DNA of 7,461 nt from Fimbriimonadaceae bacterium (GCA_025451715.1 JANWJY010000106.1:1-7461), one strand, 5' to 3'; positions 1-6,289 are shown, counted from the stretch's first letter. The notes: a model not told the origin generated them from the letters alone. Translations and numbers: made by a program.

Positions 1-245
1 AGTCCAGTGCCGCCAGGCCCGCCGTGAAGGAACACGACTGGCGCACCTCTCACATCGCCACGTGCTGGCAGGACCGTGACTGGGAGCTTGAGAATCCGGC
101 TGAGGCCCTCATAGCGCTCTGGAACCTCGAGCGAGCCTCTGCGAAGGGTGAGGGCCTCGCCGCCGTACGTGACGCTCGCAGTAGTCCACTCGATCTTCGG
201 CCCATCCTGCATCAGTGCTATTGCGGCCGCGCAAGTGAAGAGCAT
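1..245 (-). CDS. alpha/beta hydrolase, peptidase S33-like (N-terminal part, cut by window edge)
   Basis: Reading the minus strand from the ATG at 245-243 gives 81 codons with no stop before the left edge, so only the N-terminus is present. The decisive motif is VVFLHGGPGGTG at about residues 70-81: HGGPG is the oxyanion-hole loop that follows the first core beta strands in prolyl/tripeptidyl aminopeptidases and related alpha/beta hydrolases. The preceding stretch (GSLEVPERY near residue 37, then RILKLPVTVLPA near residue 50) has the usual N-terminal layout of this family. The catalytic Ser, Asp and His would lie beyond the window. The start is fixed by an in-frame TAA 12 nt upstream, with an AAGGT Shine-Dalgarno-like site (complement of 252-256). 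Residues 1-13 are short and hydrophobic (MLFTCAAAIALMQ) and could be a minimal signal peptide, but this is weak. It is divergent from rnj with 80 bp between the starts. The substrate cannot be told. Confidence 0.8.
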   Translation of the reverse strand, partial: MLFTCAAAIALMQDGPKIEWTTASVTYGGEALTLRRGSLEVPERYEGLSRILKLPVTVLPARGDVRGAPVVFLHGGPGGTG

Positions 246-325
246 CGTCTGACCTTACTTGGTATTAGACGTCCGAGTTTCAGCCCAGACGCCGAACTGG
301 ACGGCAGGTACCCTTTAGTCCGCTC

Positions 326-1978
326 ATGTCTCTTGTTCAAATCATTCCCCTCGGGGGCGCCGGCGAGATCGGCAAGAACTGCACCGTCGTCCGTCAGGGC
401 GACGAGATGATCGTCGTCGACTGTGGGATCAGCTTTCCGCACGAGGAGCACTTCGGCGTCGACATCGTCATCCCAGACTTCACTTTTCTGATCGAGAACA
501 AGGACTTGATCCAAGGCGTGTTCATCACGCACGCGCACGAGGACCACGTGGGGGCTCTGAGCTTCCTTCTGCCGGAACTGGAGGTTCCGGTGTACGCGAC
601 GACCTTCGGCGCAGCGATGATCAAGAGCAAGCTGGACGAACGGATGCGTGGCGCGAACCCGGACATCCATATCGTGGAGCCAGGCGACACGGTCGAGGTC
701 GGCGCGCTGAGCGTCGAGTACGTGCGGGTGACGCACTCGATCCCGGAGACGTGCGCGCTGGCGATCCGGACGGAGCACGGGATCGTGCTGTTCACCGCGG
801 ACTTCAAGTTCGACTTCACGCCCGTCGACGGGCTGACTTCAGACATCGCGAGGCTCACTGAGCTTGGCAAAGAGGGGGTGCTCGCTTTGATTTCCGACTC
901 GACGAACATCGATCGCCCGGGCTGGGGGCCGAGCGAATCGGAGGTCAGCAACGGACTCCGGAAGGCCTTCACAGAGGCTCCGGGCCGAGTGTTGATGACG
1001 ATGTTCAGCAGCAACGTCCACCGGATGCAGCAGGCGCTCGACGTCGCGCATGAGACGGGCCGTAAGCTCGCCGTCGCGGGCAGACGGATGGAGAGCACGC
1101 TACAGCTTGCGGCAAGGGAGGGGTACGTCGACATTCCGGAGGGAACGTTCATACGGCTAGACGACATCCAGAGCTACGGCGACAACAAGCTCGTGATCCT
1201 CTCGACCGGGAGCCAGGGCGAACCGATGGCTGCGCTCAGCCAAATGTCGCGGCAGGAGTACGGTCGAATGCAGATCAAGAAGGGCGATACGGTCCTCTAT
1301 TCTGCAAGACCAATCCCAGGGAACGAGGGAGCGATCTGGCGGACGGTCAATCGACTGTTCTTGCTCGGTGCGAACGTGATCACTGAGAGCGAGGTCCCGA
1401 TCCACGTGAGCGGTCACGGCTACCAAGAAGAGGTGAAGATGATGGTCAACATCACGAACCCCTACTACGTCGTGCCCGTGCACGGGGAGCCCCGTCACCA
1501 AATGATTTACCGTGAAATGGTCAAGAAGATGGGCTGGCCCGAGCACCGGGTCTTCACGATCCAGAACGGTCAGACGCTCATGATCGACTCTAACAAGGCG
1601 GAGTACGGTCCTGAAGTCGAGTGGGGCGAGCTCTTAATCGACCAGCACGGCGACGTGGCGGTAACGAGCCCTGTTTTGGGCGAGCGAACGGCCCTGGGCC
1701 ACGACGGGGTGATCGTTGTTTCGGTGGGGGTGGACCTCAAGCGCGGCGAGGTCAAGACTCGGCCCGAGATCACGACTCGAGGGTTCAGCGGCCCGTCAGA
1801 AGTGATAGACGAGGGGATGGAGGCCGTTTGTGACGCCCTTGCAGCCATGAAGCAGGGTGCGCGCACCGACGCTTTCATCATTCGGGACGTGATCGAGTCT
1901 GCGATCAAGAAGACGGTCCAGCGAACTTGCAGGCAGAGGCCGGTCGTAATCGGCGTCGTAGTGCCCGAGAAGGGCTGA
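326..1978 (+). CDS. rnj: ribonuclease J
   Basis: A metallo-beta-lactamase/beta-CASP ribonuclease with 5'-3' exonuclease and endonuclease activity, acting in the cytoplasm in mRNA turnover and rRNA/5'-end maturation. At 550 residues it is full length for the family (B. subtilis RNase J1 is about 555). Visible landmarks: N-terminal IIPLGGAGEIGKN (6-18); metal-binding HAHEDH (69-74; many relatives have HGHEDH); THSIPET (136-142) with His137; TADFKFD with Asp159; SDSTN then RPG near residue 190; the beta-CASP stretch with FSSNVHRMQQ; STGSQGEPMAALS; SGHG with His364; and PVHGEPRHQ with His386. The ending, DVIESAIKKTVQRT followed by RRP-like and VVIGVVVPEKG, matches the family's C-terminal domain. 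All zinc ligands appear intact. The ATG at 326 begins right at the conserved N-terminus, but no Shine-Dalgarno lies at a normal distance. No terminator with a T-run follows the stop. Confidence 0.97.
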   Translation: MSLVQIIPLGGAGEIGKNCTVVRQGDEMIVVDCGISFPHEEHFGVDIVIPDFTFLIENKDLIQGVFITHAHEDHVGALSFLLPELEVPVYATTFGAAMIKSKLDERMRGANPDIHIVEPGDTVEVGALSVEYVRVTHSIPETCALAIRTEHGIVLFTADFKFDFTPVDGLTSDIARLTELGKEGVLALISDSTNIDRPGWGPSESEVSNGLRKAFTEAPGRVLMTMFSSNVHRMQQALDVAHETGRKLAVAGRRMESTLQLAAREGYVDIPEGTFIRLDDIQSYGDNKLVILSTGSQGEPMAALSQMSRQEYGRMQIKKGDTVLYSARPIPGNEGAIWRTVNRLFLLGANVITESEVPIHVSGHGYQEEVKMMVNITNPYYVVPVHGEPRHQMIYREMVKKMGWPEHRVFTIQNGQTLMIDSNKAEYGPEVEWGELLIDQHGDVAVTSPVLGERTALGHDGVIVVSVGVDLKRGEVKTRPEITTRGFSGPSEVIDEGMEAVCDALAAMKQGARTDAFIIRDVIESAIKKTVQRTCRQRPVVIGVVVPEKG

Positions 1979-1982
1979 AATC

Positions 1983-1991
1983 TGATACAAT
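1983..1991 (+). promoter_or_regulatory. candidate extended -10 promoter for the first PEP-CTERM gene
   Basis: Just after the rnj stop, TGATACAAT reads as a TGn extended -10 element with a one-mismatch TATAAT box (TACAAT, 1986-1991). No -35 hexamer is visible 16-18 bp upstream, where the sequence is still rnj coding. Transcription would start near 1998 and leave a leader of about 80 nt before the ATG at 2080. Directly downstream, ATTAC (1990-1994) and GTAAT (2002-2006) form a small dyad with a 7-nt spacer that overlaps the box and could be an operator. This is a motif-level prediction only. Confidence 0.35.
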
Positions 1992-2058
1992 TACGAGGTT
2001 AGTAATCGGACTCGCAAGCAGTTGAGTCATGGAACTTGCGGGAGAAATCTGCGTTCTT

Positions 2059-2071
2059 CCAACTACGTTGG
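2059..2071 (+). repeat. small perfect hairpin just before the first PEP-CTERM start codon
   Basis: CCAAC (2059-2063) and GTTGG (2067-2071) form a perfect 5-bp stem with a 3-nt loop (TAC). The 3' arm overlaps GGGG at 2070-2073, the only purine-rich stretch that could act as a ribosome binding site for the ATG at 2080. In RNA the stem could limit access to that site. It is short enough to be chance. Confidence 0.35.
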
Positions 2072-2079
2072 GGTCAAAC

Positions 2080-2880
2080 ATGAAAGTCCGCTCACTTGTA
2101 TCCATTGCTTTTGCACTTTGCGTTGCGTCGAGCCAGGCGTCGATCCAGCTCTCTCACAACGGGAGCATCGTCGACATCGACGAGAACAGTTCCACAGTCA
2201 ACAACTGGATGGTCGGCGGAAGCGACCACGTGTTCCAGCACTCGTACTACTACCGGGTCGGTGACGGCGGATCTGCGGCCCTCGTCAGCACACTGGGAGC
2301 GCCCACCGTCACTCTGTTCGGTGTCCGAGGCGCGGAAGTGGTCTATCAGAGCGCGAACTTTCGAGTGACGCTGAACTATATGCTGACCGCGTCGGCAAAC
2401 GGAATGACAGCCGATCTGGCCGAAAGCGCGCTGGTAGAGAACCTGGGCGGATCGGCCTCTTTTAGATTGTTCCAGTACAACGACTACGACATGAACGGAA
2501 CTGCCGGTAACGACCGAGGAGAGCGACTGAACAGTTCCACTATTCAGGTCACGGACAGCGTCGTCACGATGGTCGAGGCTGTCGAAGGCGGTACTCCGAT
2601 CCCGAACTTTTCAGAGATCGGTAGCGTTTGGCCAAACCTGCGCAACGACATTACCGGCACCAACGGCTACAATTTGAACTCGCCGGCCGGGACCAACGTT
2701 GGCCAAGTGCTGAATGGAGACATCTCCTATGCGTTCCAATGGAATCGCGAGATGGGCCAGGGCGGGGCTTTCGTGGTGAGCACCGACAAGCTCACGGCTG
2801 TTCCGGAACCGGGCTCGATGATCGCTCTGGGTCTGGGGGTCACGGCGCTGCTAAGCAGGCGTCGCAGGGCGAAGGCCTAG
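2080..2880 (+). CDS. secreted PEP-CTERM sorting domain protein, paralog 1 of 3
   Basis: A 266-residue exported protein. The start is placed at 2080 (MKVRSLVSIAF) and not at the upstream in-frame ATG at 2029, because this puts a clean Sec signal peptide at the N-terminus (basic MKVR, hydrophobic core, SQA cleavage near residue 20). The mature part has no cysteine and is rich in Gly, Asn, Ser and Thr, as expected for a beta-strand extracellular domain. It carries the motifs shared by the array: GGSDHVFQHSYYYRVGDGG, DLAESALVENLGG, RLFQYNDYDMNGTAG, RLNSSTI and GGTPIPNFSEIG. It ends with VPEPGS (from about 241), a hydrophobic segment and RRRR, the tripartite PEP-CTERM signal recognised by an exosortase, which transfers such proteins out of the inner membrane. 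It is the most divergent of the three copies and lacks the TASGLG segment of the others. The molecular function is unknown. Confidence 0.93.
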   Translation: MKVRSLVSIAFALCVASSQASIQLSHNGSIVDIDENSSTVNNWMVGGSDHVFQHSYYYRVGDGGSAALVSTLGAPTVTLFGVRGAEVVYQSANFRVTLNYMLTASANGMTADLAESALVENLGGSASFRLFQYNDYDMNGTAGNDRGERLNSSTIQVTDSVVTMVEAVEGGTPIPNFSEIGSVWPNLRNDITGTNGYNLNSPAGTNVGQVLNGDISYAFQWNREMGQGGAFVVSTDKLTAVPEPGSMIALGLGVTALLSRRRRAKA

Positions 2881-2888
2881 TTTAGTTC

Positions 2889-2898
2889 GCAGATCTGC
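2889..2898. repeat. 10-bp perfect palindrome after paralog 1
   Basis: GCAGATCTGC is a perfect palindrome eight bases past the stop codon of the first PEP-CTERM gene. It has no T-run and no loop, so it is not a terminator. It may be a protein-binding site or chance. Confidence 0.3.
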
Positions 2899-2916
2899 AA
2901 ATTGAGAGCTGGACGA

Positions 2917-2947
2917 TCACTCTATAAATCGTCTTATAGAAGAGTGA
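2917..2947 (+). repeat. bulged hairpin in the spacer between paralogs 1 and 2
   Basis: TCACTCT (2917-2923) pairs with AGAGTGA (2941-2947), and ATAA (2924-2927) pairs with TTAT (2934-2937). The loop is 6 nt, with a three-base bulge (AGA, 2938-2940) on the 3' arm. No T-tract follows, so it is a poor intrinsic terminator. It could stabilise the 3' end of the upstream mRNA or do nothing. No other gene-like content is seen in this 153-bp spacer. Confidence 0.4.
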
Positions 2948-2980
2948 CATCCTAGCAATTCTGTCAGGTGCATTTTGAGC

Positions 2981-3004
2981 CTGGGCATACGGTAATGTGG
3001 TCAC
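2981..3004 (+). promoter_or_regulatory. conserved upstream element of paralog 2
   Basis: CTGGGC, three bases, then CGGTAATGTGGTCAC. The same element (CTGGGC, two bases, CGGTAACGTGGGCAC) lies before paralog 3; the 15-mers match at 13 of 15 positions. It ends 29 nt before the ATG here and 28 nt before it there. In this copy the right half also forms an imperfect dyad (TAATGTG/CACGTTA, 2993-3008) that paralog 3 does not keep, so an RNA hairpin is not the shared feature. It may be a promoter part, an operator or a leader element. Confidence 0.5.
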
Positions 3005-3018
3005 GTTATCAGTAGGTT

Positions 3019-3023
3019 GGAGG
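3019..3023 (+). promoter_or_regulatory. ribosome binding site of paralog 2
   Basis: GGAGG with a 10-nt spacer to the ATG at 3034. It supports this start, and with it the MxTFGxRxL signal-peptide opening shared with paralog 3. Confidence 0.75.
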
Positions 3024-3033
3024 ATTCTATTAT

Positions 3034-3837
3034 ATGTATACGTTTGGGAAACGCACGCTTGTCCTTTCGGGACTAGCACTCTTATCTTGTTTTGCGTCGG
3101 CTCAGTACACCTTGACTGACGGTGGTGCGACAGTCGACATCGACACGTCCAACGGGACGATCGACAACTTTATTCTTGGTGGCGTTGACCACGCCTTTCA
3201 GCACACTTACTATTTGCGCAATGGCGACGGTGGGACTGCTTCCGGACTCGGAACGTTCGCCCTCCTGTCCTCGAGCAACCCGCTCGCGAACTTTGCCGAG
3301 CTGGTCTACGGAAACGGCACCTTCGAGATTCAGATCCGGTACCTTTTGACCGGCGCCGGTCAGCAAGCGGATCTTGCCGAGTCGGTCGTCGTGAGGAACA
3401 TCAGCGGCCAGACCGCTTCAATGCGGCTGTTCCAATACTCGGACTGGGACATGGCTGGCACAGCGGGCACTGACACGGTCACACGACTGAACAGCTCGAC
3501 GATGCACCAGATGGACAACATCGCGACGCTCAACACGGTGGTGAGCGGCGGAACCCCGATTCCGGAGTTCAGTGAGCTTGGCGGGTTCGCGGGAATTCGA
3601 ACGAACATCACGACCACCAACGGTTACTTCCTGAATACCGCCGCAGGCGGAGGAATCGGCCAAAACTTCGTGGGCGACGGGACGTACGCGTTCCAGTGGA
3701 ACCGTTCCCTTGCAGCCGGTGGAGTCTTCTCGATGAGCACCGACAAAGTGCTTGCAGTGCCCGAGCCCGGCACGATGATCGTGCTCGGTCTGGGCGTTTC
3801 GGCCCTCCTTGCGCGGCGTCGTCGAAAGCTGGCCTAG
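3034..3837 (+). CDS. secreted PEP-CTERM sorting domain protein, paralog 2 of 3
   Basis: A 267-residue exported protein. The signal peptide spans about residues 1-23 (MYTFGKR, hydrophobic core, cleavage after ASA), and the only cysteine (Cys19) sits inside it. The mature domain opens with a TDGGATVDID strand, then GGVDHAFQHTYYLRNGDGG (49-67), TASGLG, QIRYLLTG, DLAESVVVRNISGQ, ASMRLFQYSDWDMAGTAG, VTRLNSSTM and GGTPIPEFSELG, and closes with YAFQWNRSLAAGG. The tail is VPEPGT (from 242), a hydrophobic stretch (MIVLGLGVSALLA) and RRRR, a textbook exosortase sorting signal. It is roughly 60% identical by eye to paralog 3 in the mature region, with fully conserved runs up to 17 residues, and less similar to paralog 1. 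The sequence looks like a beta-sandwich surface or matrix protein without an obvious active site. A terminator follows, so it probably forms its own transcription unit. The function is unknown. Confidence 0.95.
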   Translation: MYTFGKRTLVLSGLALLSCFASAQYTLTDGGATVDIDTSNGTIDNFILGGVDHAFQHTYYLRNGDGGTASGLGTFALLSSSNPLANFAELVYGNGTFEIQIRYLLTGAGQQADLAESVVVRNISGQTASMRLFQYSDWDMAGTAGTDTVTRLNSSTMHQMDNIATLNTVVSGGTPIPEFSELGGFAGIRTNITTTNGYFLNTAAGGGIGQNFVGDGTYAFQWNRSLAAGGVFSMSTDKVLAVPEPGTMIVLGLGVSALLARRRRKLA

Positions 3838-3857
3838 GGCCACACTCGATAGAGCTC

Positions 3858-3891
3858 AGAGCCGCCAGACTCGAGTCTGGCGGCTCTCTTT
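3858..3891 (+). terminator. intrinsic terminator after paralog 2
   Basis: A perfect 15-bp inverted repeat: left arm AGAGCCGCCAGACTC (3858-3872), right arm its exact reverse complement (3873-3887). The arms abut, so the centre (CTCGAG) must open to form the loop. It lies 20 nt past the stop codon, is GC-rich and is followed by CTTT. The T-tract is short, but stem length and position make termination the best reading. Confidence 0.8.
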
Positions 3892-3992
3892 GTGCCTGGA
3901 TTTGTTGGCGACGGCGACTCTTAGCCGTGAGCTGAATCGTGCCCTGACTTGCCCGAGCGTGTATTTAGCATTAATAGCAGGGACAATCCGCA

Positions 3993-4015
3993 CTGGGCCC
4001 CGGTAACGTGGGCAC
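3993..4015 (+). promoter_or_regulatory. conserved upstream element of paralog 3
   Basis: The second copy of the element seen at 2981-3004: CTGGGC, two bases, CGGTAACGTGGGCAC, ending 28 nt before the ATG. Weaker similarity extends about 27 nt further upstream: TAGCA and CAGG sit in the same order and nearly the same spacing (3966-3981 here, 2953-2968 before paralog 2). The rest of the two spacers looks unrelated, so the element may be under selection rather than just a duplication remnant. No sigma-54 GG-N10-GC pattern fits. Confidence 0.5.
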
Positions 4016-4025
4016 ACCTGTACAT

Positions 4026-4032
4026 AAGGAGG
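4026..4032 (+). promoter_or_regulatory. ribosome binding site of paralog 3
   Basis: AAGGAGG, a full consensus Shine-Dalgarno, 11 nt before the ATG at 4044. It decides this start over the in-frame ATG at 4008, which lies upstream of the site and would add 12 residues with no counterpart in paralog 2. Confidence 0.85.
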
Positions 4033-4043
4033 CTTTGTTTTTC

Positions 4044-4853
4044 ATGAATACGTTTGGTACACGCTCGCTTTCAATTGCGGCACTCGGACTAGTCTCCGTT
4101 GTTGCTTCGGCTCAAATCTTTAACATGTCGGATGGTGGCTCGGCGGTAACCGTTGACGCTAGCGTCGGAACCGTCACGGCCTTCGTCGTCGGGGGGACAG
4201 ACCACGCGTTCGAGCACACGTACTACCTGCGGAACGGCGATGGCGGAACTGCCTCCGGCCTTGGGAGCTTCACCCTGGACTCATTCAGTCAACCGATGAG
4301 CCACTACCTTGAGCTGGTCTACAGCAACTCCACTTTTCAGATCCAGATCCGCTACCTTCTGACGGGCGCGGCCAACCAGGGCGATCTCGCTGAGAGCGTC
4401 GTGGTGCGAAATATTAGCGGCCAAAGCGCATCGATGCGACTGTTCCAGTACTCCGACTGGGACATGGCAGGCACGGCTGCGAGCGACACAGTAACGCGGC
4501 TCAACAGCTCGACGATGGATCAGAGCGACGGGGTCGTTGCTGCCAACATCGCCGTGCACGGAGGAACGCCTATCCCGGACTTCACTGAGATGGGCGTGTT
4601 CCCGACGATTCGCGCCAACATCACTGGGACAAACGGCTACTACCTGGATACCTCGGCCGGAAACGGCATCGGTGACAGTTTCACGGGCGACGCGACCTAC
4701 GCGTACCAGTGGAACCAGAACCTCGCGCCAGGCGGATCGTTCTCGATGAGCACCGACAGGCTCGTCGCGGTCCCAGAGCCCGGCTCGATGATCGCACTCG
4801 GTTTTGGGGCTGCAGCACTGCTCGCACGCCGCCGACGCAAGCGAACGGCGTAG
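4044..4853 (+). CDS. secreted PEP-CTERM sorting domain protein, paralog 3 of 3
   Basis: A 269-residue exported protein. The signal peptide starts MNTFGTRSL and is cleaved after ASA at residue 23, aligning residue for residue with paralog 2. The mature domain repeats the array motifs: GGTDHAFEHTYYLRNGDGG, TASGLGSF, QIRYLLTGA, DLAESVVVRNISGQ, ASMRLFQYSDWDMAGTA, VTRLNSSTM, GGTPIPDFTEMG and YAYQWNQNLAPGG. It contains no cysteine at all. The C-terminus is VPEPGS (from 243), then MIALGFGAAALLA and RRRRK: an exosortase-type sorting signal. Differences from paralog 2 cluster in the first 50 mature residues and in the loop after the NSSTM motif, while the central blocks stay nearly invariant. That is the pattern expected of duplicated surface proteins that keep a common fold. 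It has its own upstream element, ribosome site and terminator. The function is unknown. Confidence 0.95.
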   Translation: MNTFGTRSLSIAALGLVSVVASAQIFNMSDGGSAVTVDASVGTVTAFVVGGTDHAFEHTYYLRNGDGGTASGLGSFTLDSFSQPMSHYLELVYSNSTFQIQIRYLLTGAANQGDLAESVVVRNISGQSASMRLFQYSDWDMAGTAASDTVTRLNSSTMDQSDGVVAANIAVHGGTPIPDFTEMGVFPTIRANITGTNGYYLDTSAGNGIGDSFTGDATYAYQWNQNLAPGGSFSMSTDRLVAVPEPGSMIALGFGAAALLARRRRKRTA

Positions 4854-4873
4854 GCAGACTGCAACCCGTTTTT

Positions 4874-4909
4874 TGCCGCCGCACCCCCTGGGAACGGCGG
4901 CATTTTCTT
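4874..4909 (+). terminator. intrinsic terminator after paralog 3
   Basis: TGCCGCCG (4874-4881) pairs with CGGCGGCA (4895-4902) around a 13-nt loop and is followed by TTTTCTT (4903-4909). It begins 20 nt past the stop codon. On the opposite strand the hairpin is followed by A residues rather than T, so it serves the plus-strand gene, and the convergent FHA gene shows no equivalent signal. Confidence 0.85.
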
Positions 4910-4910
4910 G

Positions 4911-6215
4911 TCAGAGTTCTACGGTCGTTCGGCATCGGCCGAACACGACCTCGCTGCCGCTTTGAAGGCTCGTCTCACCTGTGACCGGTTGTCCCTGGAC
5001 GAACGTTCCGTTCGTCGAGCCGAGGTCCCGGACCGTTAGATAGCCCGGGCCCACGGTGAGTTCGGCGTGCCGCCGAGATACGCTGGGCTCCCAGGTGAAG
5101 GCAACGTCGCAACCAAGTTCTCGTCCAACGACGTTGATTCCGATGTGGAGGAGGTGTCGGTTCCCCAGCGAGTCGACCAGGCACGGCTGTTTGACGTGCA
5201 GCTCTGGGACTCGCGGCTGCTCCTTCCCTCTGCCGTCCAGTCGCGTTCGGTAGAGGATCAGTGCCGAGCCGACGCCTAACTGGTCGCCGTCTTTCAGCCA
5301 CGCGCTCTGGGCAGGCGCGCCGTTGACGGTCAAACCACCGCCAAGGTCGACGATGAAGTGGGCGTCGTCTTCCGACTGCACCTGTGCATGGACGGGCGCG
5401 ACAGTTCCGTCGGGCGGGAGATAGACTTCGACTCCCTCCATGCTTCCAATCCTCGTGAGTTGGCCGGCAAGCGACCATTGGCGCCCCTCACTAGGCCCGC
5501 GCACCGACTTCAGCCAGACGGGCTTATAGACGTTCTCTGCGATGCCGAACGCGATCCCGGCCGCTGCGCCAAGGCTGAAGAGATAGATCACGTCGCCAGC
5601 CCTGGCTGTGTCGACTGCGTTTCCACCCGCGAGGAAGGTGAAGAGGAGAAGCGCGATGATGAGGGGAGTGAGGACTATGCCGAGCACGAACCCGATGACC
5701 ATGACGAGAGCCGAACCGATGAGGCCGCGAAGGAAAGTGAACTTGTTCAGCCCGATTCCGATCGCGATCGGCATGGCCAGCGCGAAGCCGCAGCCGAGCT
5801 GCCAGACCGCCCAAGGTACGAGCGTCGAGTTGCTCGCGTCGAGCATGTCGATCCGCGTCCCTGGCCCGCCGAGCGAGGAATAGATCATCTGGTCCATGAC
5901 CCACCGCGCGCCCCAGCACAGGAATCCCCCCAAGGGCGCCGCGACGAACAGTGCGAGCATCATCCTCGCGGGACCCTTCCTCGCGACATAGACGGTCGCA
6001 ATGCCGCCACAGACGAGCGCACCGAGGAGGGACAGCCCGACGATCGCCCACATTTCGTTTGAGAGAGTGAGCTCGTCGACCTTGACGGTCGAGTCGAGGC
6101 TCAAGACGCTCGGCAAGTCGGGCTCTCGGAAGGAGTAGCCGATGAGGGCTGCGACCGCCCCGGCTGCCGCCCCGATCCCCGACATCAACAGGATGCGCTT
6201 GAGTCCTCGGTGCAT
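4911..6215 (-). CDS. polytopic membrane protein with tandem C-terminal FHA domains
   Basis: A 434-residue protein. The N-terminal half is very hydrophobic, with about six to seven membrane spans (roughly 8-27, 56-78, 84-103, 132-156, 161-197 as one or two spans, 207-226). The soluble C-terminal half holds two forkhead-associated modules. The second (about 345-434) is canonical: VVGRELGCD with Gly364-Arg365, SVSRRHAE with Ser380 and His383, and RDLGSTNGTF with Asn402-Gly403, the residues that contact phosphothreonine. The first (about 250-325) is degenerate: TRIGS has Ser258 where Arg is usual and VAPVHAQV has Ala273 where the Ser is usual, though His276 and a VNG turn remain. FHA domains bind phosphothreonine peptides made by Ser/Thr kinases, so these modules should face the cytoplasm; this is inference. 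The gene is convergent with the PEP-CTERM array and overlaps none of it. No strong ribosome site precedes the ATG. The membrane half was not recognised as a named family. Confidence 0.92.
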   Translation of the reverse strand: MHRGLKRILLMSGIGAAAGAVAALIGYSFREPDLPSVLSLDSTVKVDELTLSNEMWAIVGLSLLGALVCGGIATVYVARKGPARMMLALFVAAPLGGFLCWGARWVMDQMIYSSLGGPGTRIDMLDASNSTLVPWAVWQLGCGFALAMPIAIGIGLNKFTFLRGLIGSALVMVIGFVLGIVLTPLIIALLLFTFLAGGNAVDTARAGDVIYLFSLGAAAGIAFGIAENVYKPVWLKSVRGPSEGRQWSLAGQLTRIGSMEGVEVYLPPDGTVAPVHAQVQSEDDAHFIVDLGGGLTVNGAPAQSAWLKDGDQLGVGSALILYRTRLDGRGKEQPRVPELHVKQPCLVDSLGNRHLLHIGINVVGRELGCDVAFTWEPSVSRRHAELTVGPGYLTVRDLGSTNGTFVQGQPVTGETSLQSGSEVVFGRCRTTVEL

Positions 6216-6251
6216 GCGCCCAGATTGTGGGGTCCTTGCCGAGGGCAGGTC

Positions 6252-6258
6252 AAGGAGG
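6252..6258 (+). other. orphan consensus Shine-Dalgarno sequence
   Basis: AAGGAGG lies on the plus strand 35 nt before the ATG at 6294, too far for normal initiation. An in-frame TAG at 6288-6290 rules out an earlier start for that gene, and no start codon lies at a normal distance in another frame. It may be chance, or part of a leader if transcription begins further upstream. Confidence 0.3.
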
Positions 6259-6259
6259 G

Positions 6260-6289
6260 TTGCGTTATTCTACTGTGGGGCATAGAATA
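6260..6289 (+). promoter_or_regulatory. candidate promoter with an overlapping dyad, for the secreted Cys-rich protein gene
   Basis: TTGCGT (6260-6265), a 17-bp spacer and TAGAAT (6283-6288, one mismatch to TATAAT) make a sigma-70-like promoter whose -10 box ends five bases before the ATG at 6294. Transcription would start at or next to the ATG, giving a leaderless mRNA. TATTCTA (6266-6272) and TAGAATA (6283-6289) form a perfect 7-bp inverted repeat with a 10-bp spacer, the right arm covering the -10 box. This looks like an operator, or like mirrored -10 boxes for the divergent FHA gene, whose start is 51 nt beyond the left arm. Confidence 0.5.

Noticed and set aside
24..410. Plus-strand frame of 128 codons overlapping the rnj start
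   Set aside because: It overlaps rnj out of frame and is antisense to the alpha/beta hydrolase N-terminus, which shows the HGGPG motif.
394..1167. Long minus-strand open frame (257 codons) inside rnj
   Set aside because: It lies antisense to a gene with every RNase J motif intact, has low-complexity Ser/Arg-rich composition and no recognisable motif.
1990..2006. ATTAC/GTAAT inverted repeat as terminator of rnj
   Set aside because: The stem is only 5 bp, AT-rich and lacks a T-tract; at most an operator overlapping the candidate -10 box.
2029..2079. Upstream in-frame ATG for paralog 1 (17 extra residues)
   Set aside because: It would place a non-hydrophobic extension before the signal peptide; the other paralogs start directly at the equivalent position.
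2981..4024. Sigma-54 type promoters before paralogs 2 and 3, as known for some proteobacterial PEP-CTERM genes
   Set aside because: The GG and GC dinucleotides with 10-bp spacing required for -24/-12 elements are not found in either spacer.
5358..6062. Plus-strand frame encoding an extremely Asp/Glu/Arg-rich 234-residue product
   Set aside because: It is the antisense shadow of the hydrophobic codons of the FHA membrane protein; such acidic/basic composition is typical of an opposite-strand reading of membrane segments.
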